Assembly: GCF_018717645.1 (NCBI RefSeq)
Contig: NZ_JAFLHG010000016.1
Location: 1 to 64,000 of the forward strand
Reading direction: 5' to 3'
DNA: 64,000 nucleotides
Source of the DNA: Microbacterium flavum
GTDB taxonomy: Bacteria; Actinomycetota; Actinomycetes; Actinomycetales; Microbacteriaceae
The notes under the pieces: generated by a model
Database searches by the model: none
What the model saw: the letters and a program-made list of their open reading frames with translations, nothing else
Told to the model about the DNA's origin: nothing
Program-made: the position numbers and the translations under genes
Shown: positions 34,214 through 42,657 of the stretch, in pieces
Layout of the letters: each line of letters begins with the position of its first letter
Position numbering within the stretch: position 1 is the first letter of the stretch

Positions 34214-34750
34214 TCACACCTCGGCGCGCTTCGGGAGCACCCAACCGGCGCGGGGGAAGTGGCACGTGTACCCGTTCGGGATCCGCAGCAGGTAGTCCTG
34301 GTGCTCGGGCTCGGCCTCCCAGAAGGGAGCGGCGGGCTCGATCGTCGTCACGGCGGCGCCGGGCCAGAGGCCTGAGGTGTCCACATCGGCGATCGTCTCG
34401 CGGGCGACGCGCTCCTGCTCGGGGTCCAGGGGGAAGATCGCCGAGCGGTAGCTCGAGCCGATGTCGTTGCCCTGACGGTTCAGGGTCGACGGATCGTGGA
34501 TCTGGAAGAAGAACGCGAGGATGTCGCGGTAGGTGGTCGCGGCGGGGTCGTAGACGATCTCGACCGCCTCGGCGTGGCCGGGGTGGTTCCGGTAGGTGGC
34601 GTGCTCGTTGCGGCCGCCGGTGTACCCGACCCGCGTGTCGAGGACCCCGGGCTGGCGCCGGATGAGATCCTCCATCCCCCAGAAGCATCCGCCGGCGAGG
34701 ACCGCCGTCTCGGTGCCGGGCGTGCGGGTGATGCTGCCGTCGTCGGTCAT
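34214..34750 (-). CDS. msrA: Peptide-methionine (S)-S-oxide reductase
   Basis: 178 aa. Catalytic motif GGCFWGMED near residue 20, [28 protein letters not shown] and [27 protein letters not shown] are diagnostic of MsrA. Repairs oxidised methionine using thioredoxin. No MsrB domain fused. SD GAAGGAGAC 5 nt before ATG 34750. Converges on the M18 gene. Confidence 0.95.
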   Translation of the reverse strand: MTDDGSITRTPGTETAVLAGGCFWGMEDLIRRQPGVLDTRVGYTGGRNEHATYRNHPGHAEAVEIVYDPAATTYRDILAFFFQIHDPSTLNRQGNDIGSSYRSAIFPLDPEQERVARETIADVDTSGLWPGAAVTTIEPAAPFWEAEPEHQDYLLRIPNGYTCHFPRAGWVLPKRAEV

Positions 34751-34875
34751 GATGTCTCCTTCGGTCGTGCGCGTTCTTCGCGCGCGTCACACGGGACAAC
34801 GCACGCACATCCGATTCTGGTCCCTCGTCCGCCTCAGAGGTTGCTGGGAGCCGCTCCTCGCGGATGCCCCCGCGG

Positions 34876-34881
34876 TAGAAT
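34876..34881 (+). promoter_or_regulatory. Promoter -10 element TAGAAT of the MFS gene
   Basis: TAGAAT matches TANNNT; transcription would begin near 34888, giving a leader of about 120 nt before the MFS start. No good -35 is seen. Confidence 0.45.
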
Positions 34882-34887
34882 GAGGTG

Positions 34888-35007
34888 TCCGCAGTTCCCG
34901 TCGGCTGTATGCCGCAGGGACCGCGAAGTGCATCTACCAGCTCGACCGATGACGGTCGGCCCGAGAAACGGCGGCACGTGAAAACGAGCCGACTCTCGGA
35001 GGAACGC
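34888..35007 (+). ncRNA. Structured leader of the MFS exporter gene (cis-regulatory candidate)
   Basis: Contains hairpin CGGC-TGTAT-GCCG (34902-34914, with outer TCCC/GGGA), hairpin CGACCG-ATGA-CGGTCG (34943-34958), and CCGAGA (34961-34966), which can pair with TCTCGG (34994-34999) touching the GGAGGA ribosome-binding site (34998-35003). CUC at 34941-34943 could compete for GAG at 34963-34965, giving two exclusive folds. I cannot match it to a known riboswitch class. Confidence 0.4.
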
Positions 35008-36348
35008 GTGGAACGCACGGAAGATCGAACCCTGATCCAGCACATGGGATGGGCCTACTGGCCGATCGCCTTCATCGCCCGACTGCCATTCGCGATGATG
35101 ACGGTGGGCGTGCTCATGCTCGTCGTCGCCGCGACCGGGTCCGTCGGGCTCGGCGGCCTGACCTCCGCCGCCGTCGGCATCGGCGTCGTGGTCGCCGGCC
35201 CCGTCATCGGCGATCTCGTCGACCGGCACGGCCAGCGCCGCATCCTCGTGCCCGTGGGCCTTCTGAACGGCGTGCTGCTCGCGCTGTTCCCCGTGATCGT
35301 CACGAGCGGGATGCCGGAGGGGGTGGTCCTGGCCGCCGCGCTCGCGATCGGGCTCACCGCCCCGCAAGCCGCTGCGATGAGTCGCAGCCGGCTGCTCACC
35401 GTCATCGGCGCTCGCCTGAAGCCCGAGCGCCGCGCGGCGGCCACGAGCCGCGTGATGTCGTACGAGTCCGCGGCAGACGAGACGGCCTTCGTCATCGGTC
35501 CGTTCCTCGTCGGGATCCTGGCTGCGCTCATCGCGCCCTGGGCGCCGATCGCGATCGCCGCCGCGTTGAGCCTCGGCTTCGTGACGGCGTTCGCCCTGCA
35601 TCCGACCGCGCGCGTGCAGATCACGGGAGACGCCGATGCCGTCCGCGCTCCGATGCGCGCCGTCTTCTCCGGGCGCATCCTCGTGCTGGTGGCCGCGACG
35701 TTCGGCGTCGGGATGTTCTTCGGCACGACCCTGACCTCGCTCACGGCCTTCGCGCAGAGCCGCGGCGACGAGGCGCAGGCCGGCCTCCTGTACGGCCTCA
35801 TGGGGATCGGGTCGGCCGTCCTCGCGCTCGGCGTCGCGCTCCTCCCGACGCGTTTCGCCCTCCGCCGGCGCTGGATCCTGTTCTCCGCCGTCATGACCGT
35901 GTCGGCGCTCGCCTACGCGACGCTCGCGCACGGGGGCCAGGATCACGTCGTCCTGTGGCTTCTGCTCATGGGGCTCGGCGTCGGCCCGACCCTGGTGACG
36001 CTGTTCTCGCTCGCCGGCCACCGTGCCCCCGTCGGGCGCGCGGCGACCACCATGACCCTCCTCGGCTCGGCGCTGACCCTCGCCCAGGCCCTCGGATCGG
36101 CGTTCACGGGGTGGCTCGCGGAGGAGGTCTCGCTCGCGGCGGCCCTCACGCTCCCCGCCGTCGCGGCCGCGCTCGTTCTCGTCTTCGCGATGGTCAACGT
36201 CTTGGTGGAGCGCGCCGCCCGTGCTGCAGGCGTGCCCGCTGCGGGCGGGCTCGCGGCCGGCGTGCCGAGCGCTCACGCGTCGTCCGGGCCGGATGCCGAG
36301 GCATCCGAGTCTCGGACGCTTCAGACGTCCGACTCGGTGCGACAGTGA
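35008..36348 (+). CDS. Major facilitator superfamily transporter
   Basis: 446 aa, about 12 transmembrane helices. The loop 2-3 signature is GDLVDRHGQRRILVPVG (about residues 68-84), typical of drug:H+ antiporters, and a second such repeat is degenerate. The C-terminal 45 residues are hydrophilic. GTG 35008 has GGAGGA 4 nt upstream and is preferred; the frame is open from 34885, but that portion is the leader. Cargo unknown; multidrug or macrolide-type export is plausible. Confidence 0.88.
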   Translation: MERTEDRTLIQHMGWAYWPIAFIARLPFAMMTVGVLMLVVAATGSVGLGGLTSAAVGIGVVVAGPVIGDLVDRHGQRRILVPVGLLNGVLLALFPVIVTSGMPEGVVLAAALAIGLTAPQAAAMSRSRLLTVIGARLKPERRAAATSRVMSYESAADETAFVIGPFLVGILAALIAPWAPIAIAAALSLGFVTAFALHPTARVQITGDADAVRAPMRAVFSGRILVLVAATFGVGMFFGTTLTSLTAFAQSRGDEAQAGLLYGLMGIGSAVLALGVALLPTRFALRRRWILFSAVMTVSALAYATLAHGGQDHVVLWLLLMGLGVGPTLVTLFSLAGHRAPVGRAATTMTLLGSALTLAQALGSAFTGWLAEEVSLAAALTLPAVAAALVLVFAMVNVLVERAARAAGVPAAGGLAAGVPSAHASSGPDAEASESRTLQTSDSVRQ

Positions 36349-36399
36349 GATCCGGTCGCCTCGGGGCGCCGGAACTCTCCCGCTGAGACGCGGCGCCCG

Positions 36400-37425
36400 T
36401 CAGACGAAGCGCACCCAGTTCGCGCCGCGGCCGGTCTCGACGCGCTCGATCAGGTCGAGGCGGTCGCCGGAGATCGCGAAGAGCGAGACCGTCGTGGACT
36501 TCTCGCCCGCCGCGATGAGGAAGCGGCCGTCGGCGCTGACCGCGAAGCCGCGCGGCTGCGTCTCGGTCGCGACGAAGGCCTCGGCATCCGACACCTCGCC
36601 GGTCGTGGACACGGCCAGCGCGGCGAGGGTCGACGTGGTGCGCTCGGATGCCCAGAGACGGTCACCGGCCAGATGGAGGTCCGCACCCCAGATGAAGTGG
36701 TGGGCGAGCGGATCCTCCCCGAAGATGCTCGGGCCGAGGCCGGCCTCCGGATCGACGGCGAGGGCCGAGCCGACGAACTCGAGCGATCCCGCCTCGAGGT
36801 CGCGACGGTAGTGCAGCACCTGGCCCGAGAACTCGGTCAGCACATACACGGAGGTTCGCGCGTCGTCGATCACCAGGTGGCGCGGACCGCTTCCGGCGGG
36901 CGCGGCGACCGTCGGCGGATCGAGCGGGGTCAGCGTGAGGTCGTCGCCGATCGAGTACTGCGCGATGAGATCGGCGCCGAGGGAGACGAGGTAGGCGAAC
37001 CTGCCGTCCGGTGACGGGAGCACCGAGTGCAGGTTCGGGTACGCGACGCGCGAGACGGGCTCGGCCACGGCCCCGTCCGCGACGCGGCAGCTGATGCCGT
37101 ACCCTCCGCCGTAGCTGACGCCGAGCAGCCCGTCGCCCCCGGGCGTGAGGGCCAGGTAGTTCATCCCGCCATCGGGGAGGTCGAGCCGGGAGAGCGGGGC
37201 GAGGATGCCGGTGCCCCGGTCGAGCGCAAGGGTGACGATGCCGGCAGGTTCGCCCTTCACACCCGCGTAGACGAGATCCTGCGCCGCGTCCACGGCGAAG
37301 GTGGAGCAGCCGGTGAGTCCTTCGGTGACGGCGAGGCGCTCGAGGGTCGCGCCGTCGAAGCGGAAGGACGAGATCGAGCCGTCGCCGGCGTTGGCCACGA
37401 GGACGAGGGAGGTCTGGTCGGTCAC
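36400..37425 (-). CDS. Lactonase-family beta-propeller protein (6-phosphogluconolactonase-like)
   Basis: 341 aa seven-bladed propeller (YbhE/Pgl type). Repeated blade motifs such as LHSVLPSPDGRFAYLVSLGAD, GPRHLVIDDARTSVYVLTEFSGQV and QPRGFAVSADGRFLIAAGEKSTTV are evident. E. coli YbhE hydrolyses 6-phosphogluconolactone; many actinobacterial paralogues are unassigned. Start GTG 37425 with TACGCT 6 nt upstream; 40 bp from the divergent NAD(P)-binding gene. Confidence 0.85.
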   Translation of the reverse strand: MTDQTSLVLVANAGDGSISSFRFDGATLERLAVTEGLTGCSTFAVDAAQDLVYAGVKGEPAGIVTLALDRGTGILAPLSRLDLPDGGMNYLALTPGGDGLLGVSYGGGYGISCRVADGAVAEPVSRVAYPNLHSVLPSPDGRFAYLVSLGADLIAQYSIGDDLTLTPLDPPTVAAPAGSGPRHLVIDDARTSVYVLTEFSGQVLHYRRDLEAGSLEFVGSALAVDPEAGLGPSIFGEDPLAHHFIWGADLHLAGDRLWASERTTSTLAALAVSTTGEVSDAEAFVATETQPRGFAVSADGRFLIAAGEKSTTVSLFAISGDRLDLIERVETGRGANWVRFV

Positions 37426-37431
37426 CTCTCC

Positions 37432-37437
37432 AGCGTA
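37432..37437 (-). promoter_or_regulatory. -10 hexamer TACGCT, leaderless arrangement
   Basis: Minus-strand TACGCT ends 6 nt before GTG 37425 of the lactonase gene, identical to the hexamers at 41741 and 54445. Confidence 0.55.
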
Positions 37438-37465
37438 GGCTCGGGGGCGACGGAAGGAGCCACCC

Positions 37466-38116
37466 ATGGCCCGCATCCTGCTCATCGGCGGACACGGCAA
37501 GATCGCCCTGCTGCTCGAACCGCTGCTCGCTGCGGCCGGGCACCACGTCACCGCGGTGATCCGCTCCGAGGCGCAGTCCGGCGATGTCGAGGCCGCCGGT
37601 GCGACGCCGCTCGTCCTCGACATCGAGAGCCTCGACCTCGACCAGCTCACGAATGTCGTCGCAGGCAACGACGTCGTCATCTGGTCAGCCGGTGCCGGAG
37701 GCGGCGACGAGGCGCGCACGTACGCCGTCGACCGGGATACCGCCATCCGCTCGATGGACGCCGCTGCTCTGGCCGGGGTCTCCCGGTATCTGATGGTCTC
37801 CTACTTCGGCGCGGGGCCGGACCACGGGGTCGACCCTGCCGACTCCTTCTACGCGTACGCCGAGGCGAAGTCCGCGGCCGACGCGCACCTGCGCGCGAGC
37901 AGCCTGGACGCGACGATCCTCGCCCCGTCCGCGCTCACGCTGGACGAGCCGACCGGCCGGATCGACGTCGCCGCCGAGGAATCCACGTCGGTGTCCCGCG
38001 CGGATGTGGCGGCCGTCGTGGCTGCCGCCGTCGCGGATCCGTCGACGATCGGGCGCACGATCCGCTTCAACTCCGGCTCGACGCCGATCGCGGACGCCGT
38101 CCGCGCGGACGGCTGA
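37466..38116 (+). CDS. NAD(P)H-binding atypical SDR
   Basis: 216 aa. Rossmann motif ILLIGGHGKIALLL, then YLMVSYFGAGPDHG and YAYAEAKSAADAHLRASSLDATILAPSALT, typical of the atypical SDR_a5/YwnB group. SD GGAAGGAG 6 nt before ATG 37466. First gene of a four-gene operon (2-nt gap to the NYN gene). Confidence 0.87.
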   Translation: MARILLIGGHGKIALLLEPLLAAAGHHVTAVIRSEAQSGDVEAAGATPLVLDIESLDLDQLTNVVAGNDVVIWSAGAGGGDEARTYAVDRDTAIRSMDAAALAGVSRYLMVSYFGAGPDHGVDPADSFYAYAEAKSAADAHLRASSLDATILAPSALTLDEPTGRIDVAAEESTSVSRADVAAVVAAAVADPSTIGRTIRFNSGSTPIADAVRADG

Positions 38117-38118
38117 CC

Positions 38119-38676
38119 GTGGCCGGCACGGAGCCCACGACCTGGGTCCTCGTCGACGGGGAGAACATCGACGCGACGCTCGGGGGATCGATCCTCGGTC
38201 GTCGGCCGCATCCGGAAGAGCGCCCGCGCTGGGATCGCGTCCTCGCGTACCTCGCCGGCCGGTGGAATCAGCAGGCGCGGGGGCTCTTCTTCCTGAACGC
38301 CTCCACGAACCTGCCGATGCCGTTCATCCAGGCGCTCCTCGCCCTCGGCTACCAGCCCGTCCCCCTCTCGGGCGACGCGGACGAGAAGGTCGTCGACATC
38401 GCGATCCAGCGGACGCTCCAGGCGCTCCGCGAGCGCGCGGGCGACGTGGTGCTCGTGAGCCACGACGGCGACTTCGTCGAAGACGTCGGCGCGCTCCTGG
38501 ACGGCCGCCGGATCGGCGTCATGGGGTTCGCGGAGTTCCGCAACGCCGCGTTCGGCGAGCTCCCCGGAGTCGAGTTCTTCGACCTCGAGTACGACGTGGA
38601 TGCCTTCGACGCCCAGCTGCCACGGGTGCGGATCATCCCGATCGACGAGTTCGACCCCGACCGCTTCCTGCGCTGA
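38119..38676 (+). CDS. NYN-domain (PIN-like) ribonuclease-like protein
   Basis: 185 aa. NYN fold: first acidic motif WVLVDGENIDATLGG, second GDADEKVVDIAIQRTL, third VLVSHDGDFVEDV, the three Asp clusters that hold catalytic Mg2+ in LabA/MARF1-like nucleases. No RNA-binding OST domain. Probable RNase, target unknown. Placed between an SDR-like gene and a membrane protein gene in one operon. Confidence 0.87.
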   Translation: MAGTEPTTWVLVDGENIDATLGGSILGRRPHPEERPRWDRVLAYLAGRWNQQARGLFFLNASTNLPMPFIQALLALGYQPVPLSGDADEKVVDIAIQRTLQALRERAGDVVLVSHDGDFVEDVGALLDGRRIGVMGFAEFRNAAFGELPGVEFFDLEYDVDAFDAQLPRVRIIPIDEFDPDRFLR

Positions 38677-38686
38677 GCGGGCCGGC

Positions 38687-39565
38687 ATGCGTGCGGACGA
38701 GTCCACGTCGCTGCAGCGGACCTACCGGTACCTGCGGATCGCGATCGCCGGGTCGGTCGTGGTCGTGTTCGTCGCGATCGCCACGACGCTTCCGCGCGTG
38801 GGCCTGCTGCCCTCGATCAGCCACTACTCCTACACCCCCGCGAACACGGTCTTCGTCGGCGCCCTCATCGCCGTCGCCGTGGCGCTGTTCGCCCTCTCCG
38901 GCCGCGGCGCGGAGCGGGTGCTGCTGGATGCCGCCGCCATCGTCGTGCCGCTCATCGCGATCGTGCCGACGAGGATCTCGCCCGGCTCCGTGCCGGGCCA
39001 GGACGCGCCGTGCCCGGGCGGGGCGGGGTCCTGCGTCCCGGCGGGATACGACGCGGCGGTGGACAGCGGCATCCTGACGTATCTGGTCGTGGGCGTCGCC
39101 GTGCTCGCCCTCGCGATCGCGCTCGTCCTCGCCGGCGAGGTCGATCGGCGGGCCGCCACGATCTCGATCGTGATCGCCGTCCCCGTGCTCCTCGTCGTCG
39201 CGCTGACCTGGGGCTTCGCGCGGGCGGTGTTCCTCGACGGGGCGCATCTGGTCGCGGCGGTGCTGTTCTTCTCGTTGATCGCCGCGGTCGCGGTGCGGGC
39301 CGCCGTGGCGCCGGACGGGCCGGGCGCACCGCGTGCGCTGGGCCGCGCGTACATCGGGATCGCCGTCCTGCTGGGCGTCGTCGTCCTCGGGATGCCGCTG
39401 TACGGCCCCATGCATGTCGGACCGGTCTACGGTGTCTTCGTGGGCGAGGCGCTCGCGCTCGTGCTGTTCGCCGTGTTCTGGATCCTCCAGTCGGTGCAGT
39501 ACTGGCGCTCGGATGACCCGGCGATCATCGCCCCGCGACGGGCGGAAGCGGAGGAGGAGCGATGA
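38687..39565 (+). CDS. Multipass membrane protein of unknown function
   Basis: 292 aa with about seven hydrophobic segments (e.g. IAIAGSVVVVFVAIATTL, NTVFVGALIAVAVALFAL, ILTYLVVGVAVLALAIALVLAG). An extracytoplasmic loop has two Cys (PCPGGAGSC) that could form a disulfide. No family recognised with confidence. ATGA overlap with the next SDR gene. Confidence 0.8.
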   Translation: MRADESTSLQRTYRYLRIAIAGSVVVVFVAIATTLPRVGLLPSISHYSYTPANTVFVGALIAVAVALFALSGRGAERVLLDAAAIVVPLIAIVPTRISPGSVPGQDAPCPGGAGSCVPAGYDAAVDSGILTYLVVGVAVLALAIALVLAGEVDRRAATISIVIAVPVLLVVALTWGFARAVFLDGAHLVAAVLFFSLIAAVAVRAAVAPDGPGAPRALGRAYIGIAVLLGVVVLGMPLYGPMHVGPVYGVFVGEALALVLFAVFWILQSVQYWRSDDPAIIAPRRAEAEEER

Positions 39566-40392
39566 CCAGGACGATCGTGATCACGGGGGCGAGCGACGGG
39601 ATCGGGGCGGCCGCCGCGCGACAGCTGCACGCGGCGGGCGAGACGGTCGTCGTCGTCGGCCGGAACTCCGACAAGACCCGCGCGGTCGCGGACAGCATCG
39701 GCGCCCCCTGGCATCTCGCGGACTTCTCCGACCTCGCCGAGGTCCGCGCGCTCGCAGACGTCCTGCGGGAGCGCTACCCGCGGATCGACGTGCTCGCGAA
39801 CAACGCCGGGGGGATCTTCGGCGATCGCGCGGTCACCGGCGACGGGTTCGAGCTCACCTTCCAGGTGAACCATCTCGCCGGCTTCCTTCTGACGAACCTC
39901 CTCCGCGACCGCCTCATCGAGAGCCGGGCCTCGGTGATCCAGACCTCCAGCGTCGCGGCTCGCGCCTTCTCCCGCTTCGACATCGACGACCTCCAGGCCG
40001 AGCGCCGCTACTCGCCGAGCACCGCCTACGGGAATGCCAAGCTCGCCAACATCCTGTTCACCAAGGAGCTCGCCCGCCGGTTCGGCGACCAGGGCGTGTC
40101 CGCCGTCGGGTTCCACCCCGGTGCGATCGCCAGCGGATTCGCGGGCGCGTCGAACGGGCTCTGGCATTGGATGTACACGAATCCGCTCGCGAGCCGCCTG
40201 CTGACCTCCACCGAGGTCGGCGGCTCGCGACTCGGATGGCTCGCCCTCGGCACGCCCGGCATCGATTGGCGATCAGGCGGCTACTACGCCCAGAACCGTC
40301 CCGCGCGCAGCACGCGCCTCGCGGACGACCCGATCCTCGCGCGGAGGCTGTGGGAGCAGAGTGCGGCGATGGTCGGACTGCCTACGAGCTGA
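39562..40392 (+). CDS. Short-chain dehydrogenase/reductase (classical SDR)
   Basis: 276 aa. Cofactor motif TGASDGIGAAAARQL (TGxxxGIG), NNAGG motif, and the active site Ser (QTSSVAA) and Tyr-x-x-x-Lys (AYGNAKLAN). The RNSDKTR after strand 2 points to NADP. Resembles the retinol-dehydrogenase-like SDRs. Last gene of the 37466-40392 operon; its end overlaps the convergent NTF2-like gene by 11 bp. Confidence 0.92.
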   Translation: MTRTIVITGASDGIGAAAARQLHAAGETVVVVGRNSDKTRAVADSIGAPWHLADFSDLAEVRALADVLRERYPRIDVLANNAGGIFGDRAVTGDGFELTFQVNHLAGFLLTNLLRDRLIESRASVIQTSSVAARAFSRFDIDDLQAERRYSPSTAYGNAKLANILFTKELARRFGDQGVSAVGFHPGAIASGFAGASNGLWHWMYTNPLASRLLTSTEVGGSRLGWLALGTPGIDWRSGGYYAQNRPARSTRLADDPILARRLWEQSAAMVGLPTS

Positions 40393-40753
40393 CCGAGACC
40401 TCGGTCTCTTCGGGGACCTTCAGATACCACTCGACGAACCGCTCCGCACGCCCGTCGTCGGCCAGGTGCACCTCCCAGAGGTTCACGTACGACGCATAGC
40501 CGGGGTAGTCGACGGTGCCGCGGACGATCCCGATCCGCGCGTCCTCGACGAGCACCGCGAGGTCGGCGACCGCCTCGGTCCGCTCGGGTTCCTGCCACGC
40601 CGTGATGATGGCGTCGATGCCGCGCACCGGATCGCGCTCGTAGGGGTGGAAGAAGTACTCCGCGTCATCGGTGAAGATCGCGCGCACGTCGGAGGCATCC
40701 TTCGTCCGCCAGGCGCGCAGATAGCCGTCCAGCCAGTCGCTCGTTCTCGTCAT
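40382..40753 (-). CDS. NTF2/SnoaL-like protein
   Basis: 123 aa, one cone-shaped NTF2-like domain: DWLDGYLRAWRTKDASDVRAIFTDDAEYFFHPYERDPVRGIDAIITAW, ending in a strand-rich WEVHLADDGRAERFVEWY. Such domains bind or isomerise small molecules; substrate unknown. Starts within the stop codon of the ATP-grasp gene (ATGA overlap), so they are likely co-translated. Confidence 0.85.
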   Translation of the reverse strand: MTRTSDWLDGYLRAWRTKDASDVRAIFTDDAEYFFHPYERDPVRGIDAIITAWQEPERTEAVADLAVLVEDARIGIVRGTVDYPGYASYVNLWEVHLADDGRAERFVEWYLKVPEETEVSVSS

Positions 40754-41733
40754 GATCCCGGTATAGCGGTGCCCACCGACACGGGCCGGTCCGGATCGTC
40801 GCCGGCGGCGCGCAGGATCGCCTCGGCGACGACGGCGATCGCCTCGGGTGCGACGTGGAGGTTCAGGGACGGCTCGATCAGCTCTACCTCCAGGACGCAC
40901 GGTCCGAACGCCGTGGAGGTGACGACGTCGACGCGCGCGTACAGCGGCGCCGAGCCGTCCGTCAGGGCTCGGACAGCCCGGAGGGCGTCCTGCGCGAGCG
41001 CGTGCTCGGCCGGGGTCGCGTCGACGACGACCGGGTTCTCGACGTACACGCCGCCCCGCAGTCCGCCGCCCTCCGCGAGCAGCGCGCCCTTCGCGATGGC
41101 GTGCGTGAAGACGCCGTCAACGAGGTACAGCGCCCTCTCGTGACCGTCCGTCAGCTCGCCGATCTCCGGCTGGATCATCGCCACGCCTCCGGCCTCGACG
41201 ATCCGCGTCGCCAGAGCGAGGGCACGGGGGTCGGATGCCGCGAACAGACCCGTATCGCGGGCCGCGGCCGAGACGGCCGGCTTCACGACGACGCGTGCAC
41301 CCGATCCGGTGCCGCGGTCCGTGGCCTGACCGTCGCCGGTGTCGTGCGTCGCGAGCGCGGTGGCCGCGGCATCCGCCGACGCGGCGTAGACGGTCGGGAC
41401 CACCCGGACGCCCGCACCCTCCAGTTCCGCGAGGTAGCGCTTGTCGAGGTTCCAGCGCACGGTCTCCGGCGCGTTGAGGACGCGCGTCGCGCTGCCGGCG
41501 CGGTCGAGCCAGGTGCGGAACTCGTCGAGCCGGTCGGGATAGTCCCAGGGGGAGCGCAGGATGAGGAGGTCGAACGCGGCGAGGTCGATCCGCTCGTCGT
41601 GCCAGACGACGGCTGCCGCCTCCGCGCCCCGCTGCCGGAGCGCATGGAGAAGCAGGGGTGTGTCGGGATCGGGGTCGTCGGGGGCGTAGGCATCGGTCAC
41701 GACGATGCCGATGCGGGGCGCGCGAGCTGTCAC
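40750..41733 (-). CDS. ATP-grasp domain protein (RimK/glutathione-synthetase-like)
   Basis: 327 aa. ATP-grasp features: PETVRWNLDKRYLAELEGAGVRVVPTVYA (B domain entry), RVVVKPAVSAAARDTGLF (ATP-lid Lys), MIQPEIGE, LYARVDVVTSTAFGPCVLEVELIEPSLNLHVAPEA (Mg2+/ATP-binding acidic residues and the E-P-S-L loop). Probable carboxylate-amine ligase; substrate unknown. GTG 41733 is chosen because TACGCT is 7 nt upstream; ATG 41775 would add 14 residues. Confidence 0.87.
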   Translation of the reverse strand: MTARAPRIGIVVTDAYAPDDPDPDTPLLLHALRQRGAEAAAVVWHDERIDLAAFDLLILRSPWDYPDRLDEFRTWLDRAGSATRVLNAPETVRWNLDKRYLAELEGAGVRVVPTVYAASADAAATALATHDTGDGQATDRGTGSGARVVVKPAVSAAARDTGLFAASDPRALALATRIVEAGGVAMIQPEIGELTDGHERALYLVDGVFTHAIAKGALLAEGGGLRGGVYVENPVVVDATPAEHALAQDALRAVRALTDGSAPLYARVDVVTSTAFGPCVLEVELIEPSLNLHVAPEAIAVVAEAILRAAGDDPDRPVSVGTAIPGS

Positions 41734-41740
41734 GAGCGCC

Positions 41741-41746
41741 AGCGTA
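41741..41746 (-). promoter_or_regulatory. -10 hexamer TACGCT, near-leaderless
   Basis: Minus-strand TACGCT lies 7 nt before GTG 41733 and decides the start of the ATP-grasp gene. Confidence 0.5.
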
Positions 41747-41817
41747 GCGACCCGGTCAGACGCCCCCGCCGACATCCCGAAGCGGAGGCCGGAGCCGGCG
41801 GCCGGCTGCGCGGGGTG

Positions 41818-42597
41818 TCAGAGGATCTGGCCGATGGGCTCGCGCTTCTCGGCCTGGAAGCGGTCCTCCGTGCGTCCGCGCGCCCAGTACCCCGAGAGCG
41901 AGACGTGCGCCCGGTCGAGCCCCCGCTCGTCGAAGAGCACACGCCGGACCGCCTTCATCGACTCCCGCTCGCCGTGCGCGAAGACCTGGACGGTCCCGGC
42001 CGGCCAGTCGAGCTGGCGGAGCACGGTCGCGAGCGCATCGACCTCGTGGGCGGGGTCGACGATCCACTCGACGTCGACGCCGTTCGGCGCCTCCGGGAGC
42101 GGAACGATCGCCCGGTCGTCGTCGACCTGCACGATCGCTCGGCCCCTGGCATCCGGGGGCAGAGCCTCGAGCGCGGCGGCGATCGCGGGGAGCGCCGACA
42201 GGTCGCCCACCAGGAGGTGCGCGTCGGCCCCGGTGTCGGGGGAGTAGCCGCCGCCGGGTCCCATGAGGCTGAGGCGGTCACCGGGGCGCGCTCCTGCGGC
42301 CCAGGGGCCGGCCAGCCCCTCGTCGCCGTGGACGACGAAGTCGATCGCGAGGGTTCCCGCCGCGGCGTCGACCCGACGCACGGTGTACGTGCGGGTCACC
42401 GGCAGGGATTCGGGCTCGCGCGTGGTGAAGCGGAGCTTGACGTACTTGTCCGTCTCGGGGCGGTCCTCGAACTGCGCGAAGCCGGGGCCTCCGAAGATGA
42501 CGCGCACGAGGTGGGGGGACAGCCGCTCGGTGGCGACCACCTCCAGCTCGATCGTCGGTCGGGGGGCGCGTGCGGAGGTGCGGGAGGAGATGGCCAC
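41818..42597 (-). CDS. Siderophore-interacting protein (FAD/NAD(P)H ferric reductase family)
   Basis: 259 aa. N-terminal FAD-binding beta-barrel with VTRTYTVRR (R-x-Y-T/S flavin motif) and a SIP C-terminal NAD(P)H domain (LLVGDLSALPAIAAALEALP, SGYWARGRTEDRFQAEK). Releases iron from ferric siderophores in the cytosol. No siderophore uptake genes are adjacent. Start GTG 42597 has TACCGT 6 nt upstream; 60 bp from the divergent NUDIX gene. Confidence 0.9.
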   Translation of the reverse strand: MAISSRTSARAPRPTIELEVVATERLSPHLVRVIFGGPGFAQFEDRPETDKYVKLRFTTREPESLPVTRTYTVRRVDAAAGTLAIDFVVHGDEGLAGPWAAGARPGDRLSLMGPGGGYSPDTGADAHLLVGDLSALPAIAAALEALPPDARGRAIVQVDDDRAIVPLPEAPNGVDVEWIVDPAHEVDALATVLRQLDWPAGTVQVFAHGERESMKAVRRVLFDERGLDRAHVSLSGYWARGRTEDRFQAEKREPIGQIL

Positions 42598-42603
42598 TCC
42601 TCC

Positions 42604-42609
42604 ACGGTA
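42604..42609 (-). promoter_or_regulatory. -10 hexamer TACCGT, leaderless arrangement
   Basis: Minus-strand TACCGT ends 6 nt before GTG 42597; back-to-back with the NUDIX promoter at 42646. Confidence 0.5.
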
Positions 42610-42645
42610 GCCGCCGCGGACGGTGCCGGGCGCGCCCGGGCGGCA

Positions 42646-42651
42646 TAGCCT
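42646..42651 (+). promoter_or_regulatory. -10 hexamer TAGCCT, leaderless arrangement
   Basis: TAGCCT ends 6 nt before GTG 42658. The intervening GAAGGG could also serve as a weak ribosome-binding site. Confidence 0.55.
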
Positions 42652-42657
42652 GAAGGG

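Noticed and set aside
34880..34981. 33-codon upstream ORF before the MFS gene as a leader peptide
   Set aside because: Its ATG overlaps the likely -10 hexamer TAGAAT, so it may not be transcribed; kept only as part of the leader finding.
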